A stretch of 64,000 nucleotides of DNA. Origin: Haematococcus lacustris. Its lineage: Eukaryota; Chlorophyta; Chlorophyceae; Chlamydomonadales; Haematococcaceae. Positions 33,378-43,549 of this stretch are shown here, piece by piece; position 1 is the stretch's first letter; each line of letters starts with the position of its first letter. Where the stretch lies: positions 174,001 through 238,000 of the forward strand of contig JASKMD010000002.1 in NCBI GenBank assembly GCA_030144725.1. Direction: 5' to 3'. A program made the translations under genes and the position numbers. The notes under the pieces were generated by a model that made no database searches, was not told the origin of the DNA, and saw only the letters and a program-made list of their open reading frames with translations.

Positions 33378-33384
33378 CCTTGAG
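33378..33384 (+). repeat. Right 7-bp target-site duplication of the TIR element
   Basis: CCTTGAG follows CCTGATTG directly and matches 24696-24702. Confidence 0.85.
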
Positions 33385-33746
33385 ACGGTGAGCCACATCC
33401 CTGTGGCGCCATCTATCTGGCGCAGTGAGCGGGTTGTGCACACATGGAATGTTCGGCAAACACCCATCGCGATGCCTGCCGGGCGTGCAGGGCACCTAGA
33501 CGGGGTGATTGAAACATAATAGATGTGCTCACTTCCGCCGAATACACCATTTGGGTCGGCGCACACTAAGGTATCACCGGGTTACACCCCCCCTCCTCTA
33601 CGGTGTCCTCCACTGTGTTGCACCCGTTGCACCCACAGGAAAACGGCCACAAAATGTTTGTTCTTGACCCCTTGGCGCTTTTGTTAAAACAAACGCACGT
33701 TAAACAGCCCAGGCCTCTATCAGTTTGACATCTTCAAAGTGACATC

Positions 33747-33882
33747 ATGTTCTCCAAGCAGAATCAGGGCCACGGGGCTGAAGAAGAAGAAGAAGAAGAC
33801 TACGCCGGTATTCACCGGCGTGCATTAAGGGAGGAGCAGCCGCCTGGGGCGCGGCCTGCTCCCACCATCAAGCTCGAGAAGT
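33747..33882 (+). CDS. Possible first exon of an unidentified gene, next to the retrotransposon
   Basis: The ATG at 33747 opens a compact charged peptide: MFSKQNQGHGA, six Glu, then DYAGIHRRALREEQPPG and PTIKLE. At 33883 there is a good donor-like GTAACC; without splicing the frame stops two codons later (TAA). The upstream 200 bp are less GC-rich and resemble a 5' UTR or promoter shared divergently with the helicase gene. The Dualen-type element begins within about 10 bp, so if this is an exon, its intron or 3' end was invaded. I do not recognise the protein. Confidence 0.35.
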
Positions 33883-33892
33883 AACCGACCCC

Positions 33893-36800
33893 CTACCCCC
33901 CCCCCTTTCTAATAGCTCTTAGTCTATAGCTTGTTTTGGCAATGGTGTGGGCTGCTTCTACCGCATGTCTAGTGAGCTTGTTTAGTAGCTTGGTGGCGTT
34001 GGTTTGAGTGATCCCCAGGGCGATGAGGTGTTGACGTGTGTGTGTTTCATAGGTAATACCACCTATACCCAGTAGGATTGGTCTGATCTCAACCATGTGG
34101 CCTATTTTTCGCATGGTGTGTGCCAATTTCTTATGTTGATTCAGGGCCTTGTCCAGTTGCTCCATCCACCTCGAGTCCGCACAGTATTTGATTTCTACGA
34201 TGGTGATCCTTTTAATGGCTTTGCCTCGTTTGCCCGTCTTCTTTTGTGGCGCCACCACGAGTATGTCTGGTCTGGTAGTGTTTTTGGTCGCTGTTGGTTT
34301 CAGGCCGAGTGCCCGTAGTGTGGTGTGTAGTGTGTCGTTAGGGAGGTCAAGGTTTTCTCTTGCGCCCTTCTCCCAGCTGCCGGTGTCTGCAAACCGGATG
34401 CACCCGCCCAGGGTTCCTTTGCTGATGGCTTTGGCGATGAGGCGGCCAGCACCGTTATGCCTTTCTTGCACGAGTGGCAGGGTCTCGCTGCAGCCCGAGA
34501 GGAGGTGTGTGGCACTGTCGGCCTCCCCACAGAGTGGGCAGCGGTCGTCTGTCGCCTGCTTCCAACGCATAGCTAGCTTTTGGTTGTAGAGCCCTCCAGT
34601 ACGGTAGAGTAGGGCGGTCCTTTGCGCGGGGGTGGAGATGGTCGCATCGGTCATCACTCTTTCGCCCGCTCCTTTGGCCGCGGCTTTGGTGATATCTTGG
34701 GTCATCTGGTAGTAGATGCTGTCTTGGTTGGCGAGACCTAACTTGTGCTTGCTGTGCATGTGTGCTCGCACGCTGTGGCGGCAGTCCGGCAGCGGGGCGA
34801 GGGTTTCGCTATCGATCCCGTGGTTGAGCCAGATGCCCCTCTCTTTAGGTATGGTCGGGTGGTACCCTAGAGTGTTTGCCTGCTCCGGGTGTAGCGCTGC
34901 GTGTTTAGCAAGGGCATCTGCGCCTTCGTTGCCGATGATGCCCGAGTGTGCCCGGACTTTGTAGAACTGGATCGTGTCGGGGCTGTCGATGATGAGGGTG
35001 GCGATGTCCGTCAGGATGTCGTTGTGTCTATGATTGATAAGGGACATCGGGTGAGCGAGAGCTCGACGGATCTGGTAGAGAGAGCAGAGGCTGTCGGTGG
35101 CGATGCGTCTGGCCCCCGCTTTGAGTGCCGCGTGTATCGCTGTGAGTTCTGCCTTGTTGATGGTGTTGTTTTCCAGGTCGTTCATCGCAATGGTAAGTAG
35201 TGCGTTGCTTTCCGGGATATAGACCCCCGCCCCGACGCGCGCCGGGTCTGGCTCGGATGTCTTAATGCAGCTACCGTCAGTGTACGCTACTGTGGTCCAT
35301 TCGGTGATGGCCATCCGTGGTAGCGTGGTGGAGTGGTGTGTGAGTTGGTGTTGGCTGCGTGTGTGTCCCAGCGTGCGTAGAGTCCTGTCGAGCGGGAGGC
35401 GGAGGTGCTGTTTGTGGCCACTGGGGAGGGTGGCTGGCTGTTTTTGATTGTGTGGTTTGCGAAGGAGAGGGTGTGTCTCCCTGTCCGGGTGTAGGGCAGT
35501 GGCTGTGCTAGCCATCCATCCTTGTGGGTTGCCTTTGGTGGTGAGTAGTTGCCCTGCTGCATTCCATATGACGTAAACGAGGAGGGTGGCGTGTTTGCCA
35601 AGTTTGGAACAGTTGGTATTGTTGAGGGGTATGCTGGCCAAGTGCTGACAGTACTCTGGGTAGCGTCTCAGGGTGTCAATGTGTTTGGGGTACGAGATGC
35701 CCTTCTTACCAGGGATCAGCATAATGGTGGCCATGGCCTCCTCCTGGTGTGCTGAGTGTATAGCATGGTTGACGCATTTCAGGGCCACCGCATCATCGGC
35801 TGGTACATTCCATGTGGATAAGCCAGTGTGACGTACAAGTAGGCAGTTGTGGTGCGCCCCAAAGGCCGTGTCATTGATGTCGGGGCTCCAGTAAGTAGTG
35901 GTTTCCGGTCTAACTGTGAGTGGATCAGCCCACCTTTGGACGGTACTTGGAAAGCTTCGTGTGGTGTGTAGGGTGTTGAGGGCTTTGTCTTGTGCCAGTT
36001 TCATGGGGTGGCGGCTGCTCTGTGTGTCCTGTCTCCTGAGGAGGGCCACCAGTTCTGTGGCCAGGTTGCGTGTGTGTGGTGTGTGTTGTAGCCAAGCGTG
36101 TAGGTGTTGGTGTTGTTGTTTGGTTAGAAGGCCTATTGTGCGGCCCGACTCATCGTGAACCGTTACATGTTGCACTAGGTCGTGCTTGGGCATGATGGGC
36201 TCTCCCGTGCTGAGGTTCATCGCGGGGGTGGTCATGTGGGGGTGCAGTTGGAGGAAGGTTTCGCATTTGCCCGTCCCGACGATGTCCGTCTGCGGGTTGA
36301 TGGGGTACGTGTGGAAGGTGGCCTTCGAGTGAAGGTTGGTGCACCGGGGTAGCCAGGTGTGCGGGTCCGGCAGTCCCTGCCGGGTGTGTGTCGGCAGCTG
36401 TGTGTCAGGCCGCGCGTATCTAGCTTCTTGTATCCTCTTATTTTCCTCTTCATAGTCGCTGCGTCGCGCCAGGTAGTCCAGGTGTGCCGTGATGAGAGGT
36501 GCCGGTTCGAGGGTGGGGCGCCAGTGAACTCGTATAAGGTCCGAGTGCGCTGACAGACGCATAGTCGTTTTGAACTCGTTGCTGCCAAACTTGCATATTG
36601 GGCACAGCCAGTGGCCTGGTTCTTTGTGTCCCGACAGGAGGGCTTCCTCAAGGCAGGCTGGGTGGTAGGCCCTCTTGCAGTTGTGGCACGTTGGGCTGTC
36701 TCCTCTTGGTAGCCAGCATAGCTCACATGTGCATACGTCTTTAGCCTCTTCCCTGCTGATGGGTTCTATGTGTGAGGGTGTATAGCCTTCTTCTGCACAT

Positions 36801-38776
36801 AGTGGTAATGCCCATTTATCTATGATTGTGGGCTTCCAATGCACCTTGTAGTAGCTTTCTTTGTTGATGCCGTCCCATTGCCATCCATCTATGCTGGTGA
36901 TGGCCTCTTGGTGGCCGTACATGGCCCCTAGTATGCTGCCTAGGTCCTTGGGTTTACAACGGCAGGCTTTATCCACCTTCCAGCTGGAGAGCCCTGGGAG
37001 GTCGAGGCCTATTATGTGCACTATATCCTCCGGGATGGTTTGTATCTGTCTGCCCTCAGTGTTCCGTTTCGTGCCCGCCTTGGGTCGGGCGGGTTTCGTT
37101 GGGGGCGATTGGGTTTCCCTGTTCTCTCGCCTTAGCAGCCGGGAGCTATTCTTGGTGGCCTCCTGGGCTGCGGGTTGTGTTGCATGTCCGGTCACGTGCG
37201 TCGCTTCGGTCGGTGTGGTCTTCTTGGCAGTCGCGTACGCCCTAATATCAGCGTAGCGGTGTTTTGTGTCTTCCTCGACGTCGGTTGGTGCAAGCTCCGT
37301 CAGACCCGCGGCCCATGGTTTAATGAGTCTTTGCGCAGCGGGCAGGTCTAGGGTGGTGTCTCGTTTGGCTGCGATGTCTTTCGCTTCTGTTGTGGTTGGG
37401 CATCTGTCCTGGGTCGCCATGGTCGTTAGTCTGTTGAGGGCGATATAGTGTTTTTGTCTTACCTTGTTGTGGAAGCGTTCTTTAAGCATCTGTCCTGATA
37501 TGATGTAGGTATGGCCAGCGATGGTGTGTTGGAGCTCTGTGGCATGTCGGATGCCCAAGCTTTTGAGGCACGTCATGCAAGCACTAACTATGTCGAGTGG
37601 GAGGGGGCTGGTATTCTGTGTGATGAGTTGTCCAAGTAGTGTGGTTTCCTTAGGGTAGAGTTCTTGTCCTTCCTGGGTGGCAGTGAGCTGCGCCGTGGTT
37701 GCATGTAGGAGTTGTCTGGCTCGTAGGGTGTGTCGCAGCATAATTAACATGCGGTGTCCATGCTTGGCAGCTTGAGCGTAGAGCCAAGTGATCTGTTTGT
37801 GTAGCATGCATCTGGTTATGTGGGCATGTGTGGTGTCTGTGGACTGGAGGCTGTGTACGAGGGCTGTAGTGTTTCTGGTATGGTATTCTTTGGCTGTTGA
37901 GCTGATGCCAAGACCGAGCTTGTCGATGTCCTCCCTGACAACGGCATTGGGTGTGCCTAGTGGGAGTCTGAGTTTTTTCTTAACACATTGGTTAATTGCT
38001 CTGTCGTAGAGGTCTAGGTCTCCCGGTGTGCATGGGGCTACGCAGAAGCTATAGGCCAGACTGGGGATGATGGCTGTCTTGATGATGTGGATGGCTTGTC
38101 TGGCGCTAGCGAATGAGCGTCGTAGTCTTTCTAGCTTCTGTCTGAGTTGTGTCATCATGGCTATGTGTTGTGGTTTCCAGTTGAGCGTCATGGTAAGTAA
38201 GACGCCAAGGTAAGTGAAGGGGGAGGTCGGTTTGAGGTAGGTGACAGGTTTCCCTTGTAGCGTTACGGCTTGCAGTTCTCTACGGGCTTGCTTTTCCGCT
38301 TCTGCCATGGTGCTGCATCTGCCGGATTGGTGCGCTTTGTGGAGCGCCGCTGTGGCGAGGGTTTTGCTGTGGGATACGATTAGGTGGCCCCAATCCGAGT
38401 AGGCGGAGAGCTTGTCTGCCTGACAGCGTAGGTTGCTGATCGAGTTGCAAAGGATAGCGATGTCATCGGCGTAGTCGATGCTGCCGATTGTAAATCGCCC
38501 GGCGCTGTCGGTTGTGTCGGATGTAAATTTATACCCCCTCGCTCCTACTTGGAGCCAGCGCAGTAAGGGTTCGATGTAGATGAGGAACAGGAAGGGTGAG
38601 AGTGAGTCGCCCTGGATGGTGCCCCGGTCTACAGGTACCGGGTCGGTGGGGCCGTAGGGAGTTCTGAAGTGCGTTGTAGCGCCCGTGTACAGGTCCTTCA
38701 CCGCGTCTGTGGCGTCGGTGGGGAAGCCAAGGTCGTGCATGATCCATAGCAGTTTGTCTTGGCAGGTAGTGTTGAA
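33893..38776 (-). CDS. Dualen-like polyprotein, C-terminal part: RT end, PHD finger, RNase H, PD-(D/E)XK endonuclease
   Basis: It begins mid-RT (FNTTCQDKLLWIMHDLGF...), with TIQGDSLSPFLFLIYIEPLL and catalytic SIDYADDIAIL near 38450. A PHD-type zinc finger (C-x2-C ... C-x2-C ... H-x2-C ... C-x2-C) lies at about 36590-36730. RNase H follows at about 34880-35305: VAYTDGSC (first Asp), NKAELTAIHAAL (Glu), ATDSLCSL (Asp), HSGIIGNEGADALAK. A small CPLC...H...C knuckle is near 34510-34560. The C-terminal nuclease has PDILV (about 34275) and ITIVEIKYCAD (about 34190), i.e. PD and E-x-K. Stop is TAG at 33893-33895. All catalytic residues I looked for are present. Confidence 0.85.
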   Translation of the reverse strand, partial: FNTTCQDKLLWIMHDLGFPTDATDAVKDLYTGATTHFRTPYGPTDPVPVDRGTIQGDSLSPFLFLIYIEPLLRWLQVGARGYKFTSDTTDSAGRFTIGSIDYADDIAILCNSISNLRCQADKLSAYSDWGHLIVSHSKTLATAALHKAHQSGRCSTMAEAEKQARRELQAVTLQGKPVTYLKPTSPFTYLGVLLTMTLNWKPQHIAMMTQLRQKLERLRRSFASARQAIHIIKTAIIPSLAYSFCVAPCTPGDLDLYDRAINQCVKKKLRLPLGTPNAVVREDIDKLGLGISSTAKEYHTRNTTALVHSLQSTDTTHAHITRCMLHKQITWLYAQAAKHGHRMLIMLRHTLRARQLLHATTAQLTATQEGQELYPKETTLLGQLITQNTSPLPLDIVSACMTCLKSLGIRHATELQHTIAGHTYIISGQMLKERFHNKVRQKHYIALNRLTTMATQDRCPTTTEAKDIAAKRDTTLDLPAAQRLIKPWAAGLTELAPTDVEEDTKHRYADIRAYATAKKTTPTEATHVTGHATQPAAQEATKNSSRLLRRENRETQSPPTKPARPKAGTKRNTEGRQIQTIPEDIVHIIGLDLPGLSSWKVDKACRCKPKDLGSILGAMYGHQEAITSIDGWQWDGINKESYYKVHWKPTIIDKWALPLCAEEGYTPSHIEPISREEAKDVCTCELCWLPRGDSPTCHNCKRAYHPACLEEALLSGHKEPGHWLCPICKFGSNEFKTTMRLSAHSDLIRVHWRPTLEPAPLITAHLDYLARRSDYEEENKRIQEARYARPDTQLPTHTRQGLPDPHTWLPRCTNLHSKATFHTYPINPQTDIVGTGKCETFLQLHPHMTTPAMNLSTGEPIMPKHDLVQHVTVHDESGRTIGLLTKQQHQHLHAWLQHTPHTRNLATELVALLRRQDTQSSRHPMKLAQDKALNTLHTTRSFPSTVQRWADPLTVRPETTTYWSPDINDTAFGAHHNCLLVRHTGLSTWNVPADDAVALKCVNHAIHSAHQEEAMATIMLIPGKKGISYPKHIDTLRRYPEYCQHLASIPLNNTNCSKLGKHATLLVYVIWNAAGQLLTTKGNPQGWMASTATALHPDRETHPLLRKPHNQKQPATLPSGHKQHLRLPLDRTLRTLGHTRSQHQLTHHSTTLPRMAITEWTTVAYTDGSCIKTSEPDPARVGAGVYIPESNALLTIAMNDLENNTINKAELTAIHAALKAGARRIATDSLCSLYQIRRALAHPMSLINHRHNDILTDIATLIIDSPDTIQFYKVRAHSGIIGNEGADALAKHAALHPEQANTLGYHPTIPKERGIWLNHGIDSETLAPLPDCRHSVRAHMHSKHKLGLANQDSIYYQMTQDITKAAAKGAGERVMTDATISTPAQRTALLYRTGGLYNQKLAMRWKQATDDRCPLCGEADSATHLLSGCSETLPLVQERHNGAGRLIAKAISKGTLGGCIRFADTGSWEKGARENLDLPNDTLHTTLRALGLKPTATKNTTRPDILVVAPQKKTGKRGKAIKRITIVEIKYCADSRWMEQLDKALNQHKKLAHTMRKIGHMVEIRPILLGIGGITYETHTRQHLIALGITQTNATKLLNKLTRHAVEAAHTIAKTSYRLRAIRKGGG

Positions 38777-39340
38777 AGCAGGTCACCCCTCCCATTGAAC
38801 CACCAACCCCCCTAACGATAAGGGACAACGGCTTTTCCGGACTCATCTCTGCACGGGTTTACACGCGGATTGAAGCGTCGGAATGCGGCCGCGCTGAGGC
38901 ACGCGCCGAGCTGGTCGGGCATGTTGCCGGGTATCCGACCCTACCGAGCCTGCGGACTTGATGTACGCTGACCCAATAGCAGTGAGTCCCAATTTAACGC
39001 GATGGCTAGTGCGCGATGTGTTAGGAGCCCGACCCCATGTCCAACATGATAACCAACATGCGCTGGCTCAGGGGCTCTGAAACTTGGAGGAGACCACAGT
39101 AGGAGCACAGCAGTGGCAGCTGCATCAATTCCTTGTTGATTAGCCTCCAAAAGGTGGGCAAACCCTCCTCCATGTTGCTCACTCTGCTGATGCCCGGCTG
39201 ACAACCATGCAACTCATTGCAACTCTCCAGCCTTGCGTCACTGGCTAGGGAACTCTCTGTGGACCCCCGGCCAAAGTCTCAACTCTTGCCGAGATTTGCC
39301 CATATGTGTTTTAGCAGCTGGCGTGTGCATATGCTTGCAG

Positions 39341-42300
39341 GATGCTCGCATCCAAGTACCATCCCTACAAGCGGCAGGGGGGCCAGGCTGCCCGCTGTTT
39401 GTGTTGTGTGAGGTCTACACCAGCTGACAGCACTGGCTGGGTGGAGGTTCATGTGGAGGGGGAGGAAGCCTCCTACCGCTCTGGGCAGAGTCTAGAAGCC
39501 ATCGGCCAGGTCACAGCCCAGATGGCTGAAGTCATCGCGGCCTGCAGCAAACTGGTGCCTCAACAGGTTCCACTGGCCCACAGATCTTGCGCTCGGGCTG
39601 CTGCGGCTGCGTTTGCCGTGGGCAAGCGGCTGCGGGGGCAGGAGCCACTCAGCCAGCTCCAGCCCATGCCCTGTCTCTGCTCCACACCCACGCAAGCACC
39701 TGCACACCCGGGGCCAGCCCATGCGCCCTGCCCCCACCATCTCCCAGACCAACCACCCTCGCACCCATCACAGTCCCAGCTGCAGGGGTCCAGCCAGCAC
39801 CACCCGGCCCTGTCAGCACCGCTGCACCTACCGGGGCTCTCCATCCTCACCAGGCCTGCCACCAACCCTGTGACCTCACCTGCCAAGGAGCAACAGCCCA
39901 TCATGTGAGTGCCCCAGCTGGATGATGGGCGGACATGGCAAGCTGCACAGCATCAGTTGCACACTCAGGTTGCAGCCTGTTTGAGCCCATTCCACCTAGC
40001 ACCCTGGTGGCAGCACCACTCGTCACACTCCTGTGTGTGATGTCATGCAGACACACCACTGAGGAGCAGGACGAGCAGACCATGCCCCCAAGCATGCCCA
40101 AGCAACAGCAGGACTGGGCCACCGCAAGGTGCGCCTTTCACTCCTCAGCCCTGACCTGCACCTGCCCTGCCTTGCACCAGCCTTGCCCTGGCTATGGCCT
40201 TAGCCTGACCTTCGCTGAACTGCCTTGCCCTTCTTTGCTCCTTTGGTCCTTTGGCTGCAGGTCAATTGCTGCTGCAGTTCTCCAGCAGATACGGCAAGTA
40301 CCCGCACTGTTGCGCCTTCTGCGGTCACAGGCTGATAGCAAGGTGACGCTACAGTTGTCAACACTGCAAGATGCTGAGGTACAGCTTGGCCGACTGGAGT
40401 TTGCGCTGCAACACATCATGCAACCCAGGTAACAAGGGAGGGAGCAGCGGGGCGAAGGGCAGGGGCGTGGGGTGGGGCTGGGAGTGGGGACAATGGATGA
40501 GGAACTTGTGAAGCTGAAGGTACAGCTGAAGGTACCGCTACCTGCGTGCTACCTGCCCTGCCCTGATGTGTTGCAGGCCCTTCTCGTCATCCCCGTTGGC
40601 ACCATTACCTGAGGAGCAGGGTCCCAGCCCCAGCCCCAGCCCGCCCCCGCCAGCCCCCCCTCCCGCAGCTGCCACCCGTGCTGCCACAGCGCAACACAGT
40701 GCACCACACACCGACAGGGGCAGGGGCAGGGAGAGGGGCAGGAGCAGGGGAAGGGGCAGGATCAGGGAGAGGGGCAGGAGCAGGTCAGGGCCGGCTCCTC
40801 CCACCCATGATCCCGCCACGCATGCGGAGAACCAGCAGCCACAGCAGCAGGAGCCGTGTAAGCGTAGGAAGCGTGGATCAACAGCAGGCCCCCGTGACAA
40901 GCATACTGAGCGCATGGGTCAGGAGGTGATGGAGGTGTTTGAGCGATGTGGCTCAGCAGACCAGCAGGCTCAGCTGTTGGACAGAGTGCTCACCAGCCCC
41001 CAGCTGCCGGTGGCTGTGCAACAAGCCATGCAGCAGTGTCCCACCACAAAACAGAGGGTGGCATGCTTACTGCTCGATAGAGTGCAGCTGCTCATGGACT
41101 CCGGCACGTGTGGCAAGAAGGGGGGCCAGCACACAGATGACGTGACAGCAAGGAGAGTTCTGGCACGCTTGGTGCCTCCAGAATTGCTAGAGCAGCAGCT
41201 TGTGAGTGCATTTGCTCAGCAAACTGGCCTGGACCGCCACTGGGTGTCAGAGGCAGCGCGGCAGAATCTAGAGCAGCGTGCATGCATTCAGGACCGGGTA
41301 GATAGTCTCCGGCACTTTGCCGCTGTCAGCAGCCCTGACAACAGGGGCCACCAAGGCATCAGCCAAGCAGTGTTCGACTTCATTCGCCACCACTACCATG
41401 AGCGCAGCAAGCCCTCGCCCTCGTGCAAGGATCAGCGGTCATATTGGGTGTGCTTACATACTGGGTGAGTGCCATAGCGCCAAACAACATGTGCATTGTT
41501 GGCTTCGAATGCATGCATGTGCTGCAGCCACTAGTGTGCACCTGGTGTGCCATGTACCAAGTTGTCTGCCACAGGGCTTGCTGCATGTTTGCTTGCGTGT
41601 GTGGTGCTTGTGCCATAGGGACGACGAGAGCACACTTGTGAAGGAGACCAGGCGCTTCTTCGAGAGCTCACTGCTGGTGATGTGGCGTGAGTTTGATGAC
41701 GAGCAGCAGCACTTGGAGGAGCAATGGCGGCAGAATCAGCATCAGCAAGGAGGACAGCTGCAGCAGCCACCCAGCATGCGTGTCAGCCTCAGCACGTTTG
41801 TCAGGCTGAGGCCGCCATGGGTGGCACGCCTGACGGCATCACAGCGGCAAGTGTGTGTGTGCAAGACTTGTTGCAACCTGGACAACTTGCTCACAGCACT
41901 AGCCAAACACAAAAAGAGCCTGCAGCTGCCAGCCGCTGCAACCATTGCTGCCCCCCTAGCTGCCCCCCTGGCTGCAGTAGGCGCTGCCCCTCAGCCGCCC
42001 CCCCACCAGGGGGGTGATGCCCCCCTTGTTGCTGAGGAGGAGGACGACTCCCTCACCGCTGCTGCCTCTCCCTACATAGATCCACTTGGTGAATTTGAGC
42101 AGCAGGAACATAGGTGGCAAGCAGAGCAAGAGCGTCAGCCTTGGCAGGCCGCCCCCCCCTTCCCCCCTTCCCCCCTTCCCCCCTTCCCCCCTTCCCCCCT
42201 TCCCCCCTTCCCCCCTTCCCCCGCCCCTCTCCCCTCCCCTCTACACTCCTGGCCTTCCGCCTGTCCCGCTGCATTCACCACCTCCCCTCCCCCCCCACTC

Positions 42301-43236
42301 CCCCATCCTAATCCCACCACCTCCCAGCAAAACCCAGCCCCTGAGCGCCACAGCTATGCGACAGTTGTTCCTGTGTCCTTGTGAGCTTGGCCAGCAGCCT
42401 GGCCTTGCATGCTCTTTGCGCACATGCCCCCATTGCAAGCCGTTCAAGCTGCAGCTGCAGCCTGATGCAGATGGCAGCGTCATGCTCATTGTGCGTCAGT
42501 ATGGAAAGCCATCATCAGCTGTAGGCAGCCGGCCGGCACCAGCAGCAGGCAAGGCTAAAGTTGAGCTGCTATGCATGAGGGTGAGCTTGAGTGATGTTGT
42601 TGGCATGCTGAACAAGCAGATGCCAGAGTACATCAGGCACCACCGGTTGGCACATCATCAGCTGCAGGTTTTCCGTGAGCACCGTGAGGCCGTCAAGGCA
42701 GGCCAGGATGGGAAGGTTGTGATTTCATGTGATTGGTCAGAGAAGCTGACTGTTGAGCGCAGCGTTGAGATCATGTCAGAGCATTGGCATGCGCAGCAGA
42801 TAGGCATTCTCCTGCATAGGCATAGGCATAGGCATTCTGCTGCATAGGCATTCTCCTGCATAGGCATAGGCATAGGCATTCTGCTGCAGGGATCCAGGTT
42901 GAGTGGTCACAGACTGCATGTGCATGTGTCCAATGCATGACCCCCGCACCAAGGGGTGTGTGTATGAGGCCCTCCATCACAAAGCCCTTTGAGGCCATGC
43001 CCATGTTCGATCAGAAGAGGGATGACAAGCACTGGGACGATGAGTGCCTCACCCTTCTGTGCTCATTTGCACCAGACAGCGTGAAGCAGCTGTGTACCTT
43101 GGGCAAGAAGCTGAGCGTGAAAATGTTAAACGAGTATTGCAAGGCGGTAGGGTTGTGTGTGCCAGCCAACACCTTGCGTGCTGACCTACGGTACATGGTA
43201 CTGCAACATCTGAATGAGCAGGCAGAGTGGGATTGA
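39341..43236 (+). CDS. Multi-exon DDE-type transposase with D-W-S-E motif, probably internally deleted
   Basis: Supported exons are 39341-39904, 40051-40128, 40261-40428, 40577-41464 and 41619 to about 42149. A further exon covers about 42348-42846, and a final segment (about 42937-43236) ends LNEQAEWD then TGA. The protein has an Arg/Gly-Ser-rich basic stretch (about 40715-40800), then a helical domain, a Cys-rich block (VCVCKTCCNLDNLL near 41850; LFLCPCEL...CPHC near 42370-42435), and VVISCDWSEKLTVERSVEIM (about 42715). That last block resembles the 'vDFaENy...E.qsaHW' motif of a widespread eukaryotic transposase family, where the Asp is the first catalytic residue. Right after it the coding sequence dissolves into ATAGGC-type repeats (42816-42890), and only a C-terminal helical piece follows, so much of the catalytic domain is missing. 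The true first exon is not identified. Confidence 0.7.
42150..42235 (+). repeat. (CCCCCTT)n polypyrimidine array
   Basis: About ten heptamer units lie between two transposase exons; it serves as, or expanded from, the polypyrimidine stretch of an intron. Confidence 0.85.
42816..42890 (+). repeat. ATAGGC / ATTCTSCTGC short repeat block at the transposase break
   Basis: Alternating runs of ATAGGC and CATTCTCCTGC or CATTCTGCTGC units replace the expected continuation of the DDE domain. Such filler repeats are typical of abortive gap repair that generates deletion derivatives. Confidence 0.8.
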
Positions 43237-43549
43237 GCTGGCTGTGTACGATGACGTTGATAAAACTGGGCTCCATGCATAAAGTGTACAGCAGTGTACC
43301 GCAGCGGAGAACTCTAAATCCCGCGTTGTGGGTGTTGTTAGGCAGCACTTGAAAGGCCCATCGCGCAGAGCGGAACCGTTCGCGTGCCTGGCAGGCTGCC
43401 GGTCACCGTGGGTGCCAGCAGCTCGGGCGCGCAGGCGCAAGCGCGGCACAGAGATAAGGCATTTCGCGTTAAAATGAAAACTCAACTCTCACCAGGCACG
43501 CCGCAAAGTCAAATGTCCCTTACGTGGTGGTTCAATGGGAGGGGTGACC

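Larger units (their letters stand above)
38781..43549 (+). mobile_element. 4.77-kb cut-and-paste transposon inserted in the Dualen RT
   Basis: Perfect 25-bp inverted repeats begin GGTCACCCCTCCCATTGAAC and lie at 38781-38805 and 43525-43549. A 4-bp duplication AGCA flanks it (38777-38780 and 43550-43553). Deleting the element and one AGCA restores the RT codons for Thr-Ser-Ala-Phe. The superfamily is not assigned: 4-bp duplications fit several groups. Confidence 0.95.

Noticed and set aside
24696..33384. Twin-priming inversion of a single LINE as the cause of the inverted arms
   Set aside because: Twin priming inverts the 5' part next to the 3' part. Here a complete forward element keeps its own 5' region and the inverted copy lies beyond the 3' tail, with a direct 7-bp duplication outside both.
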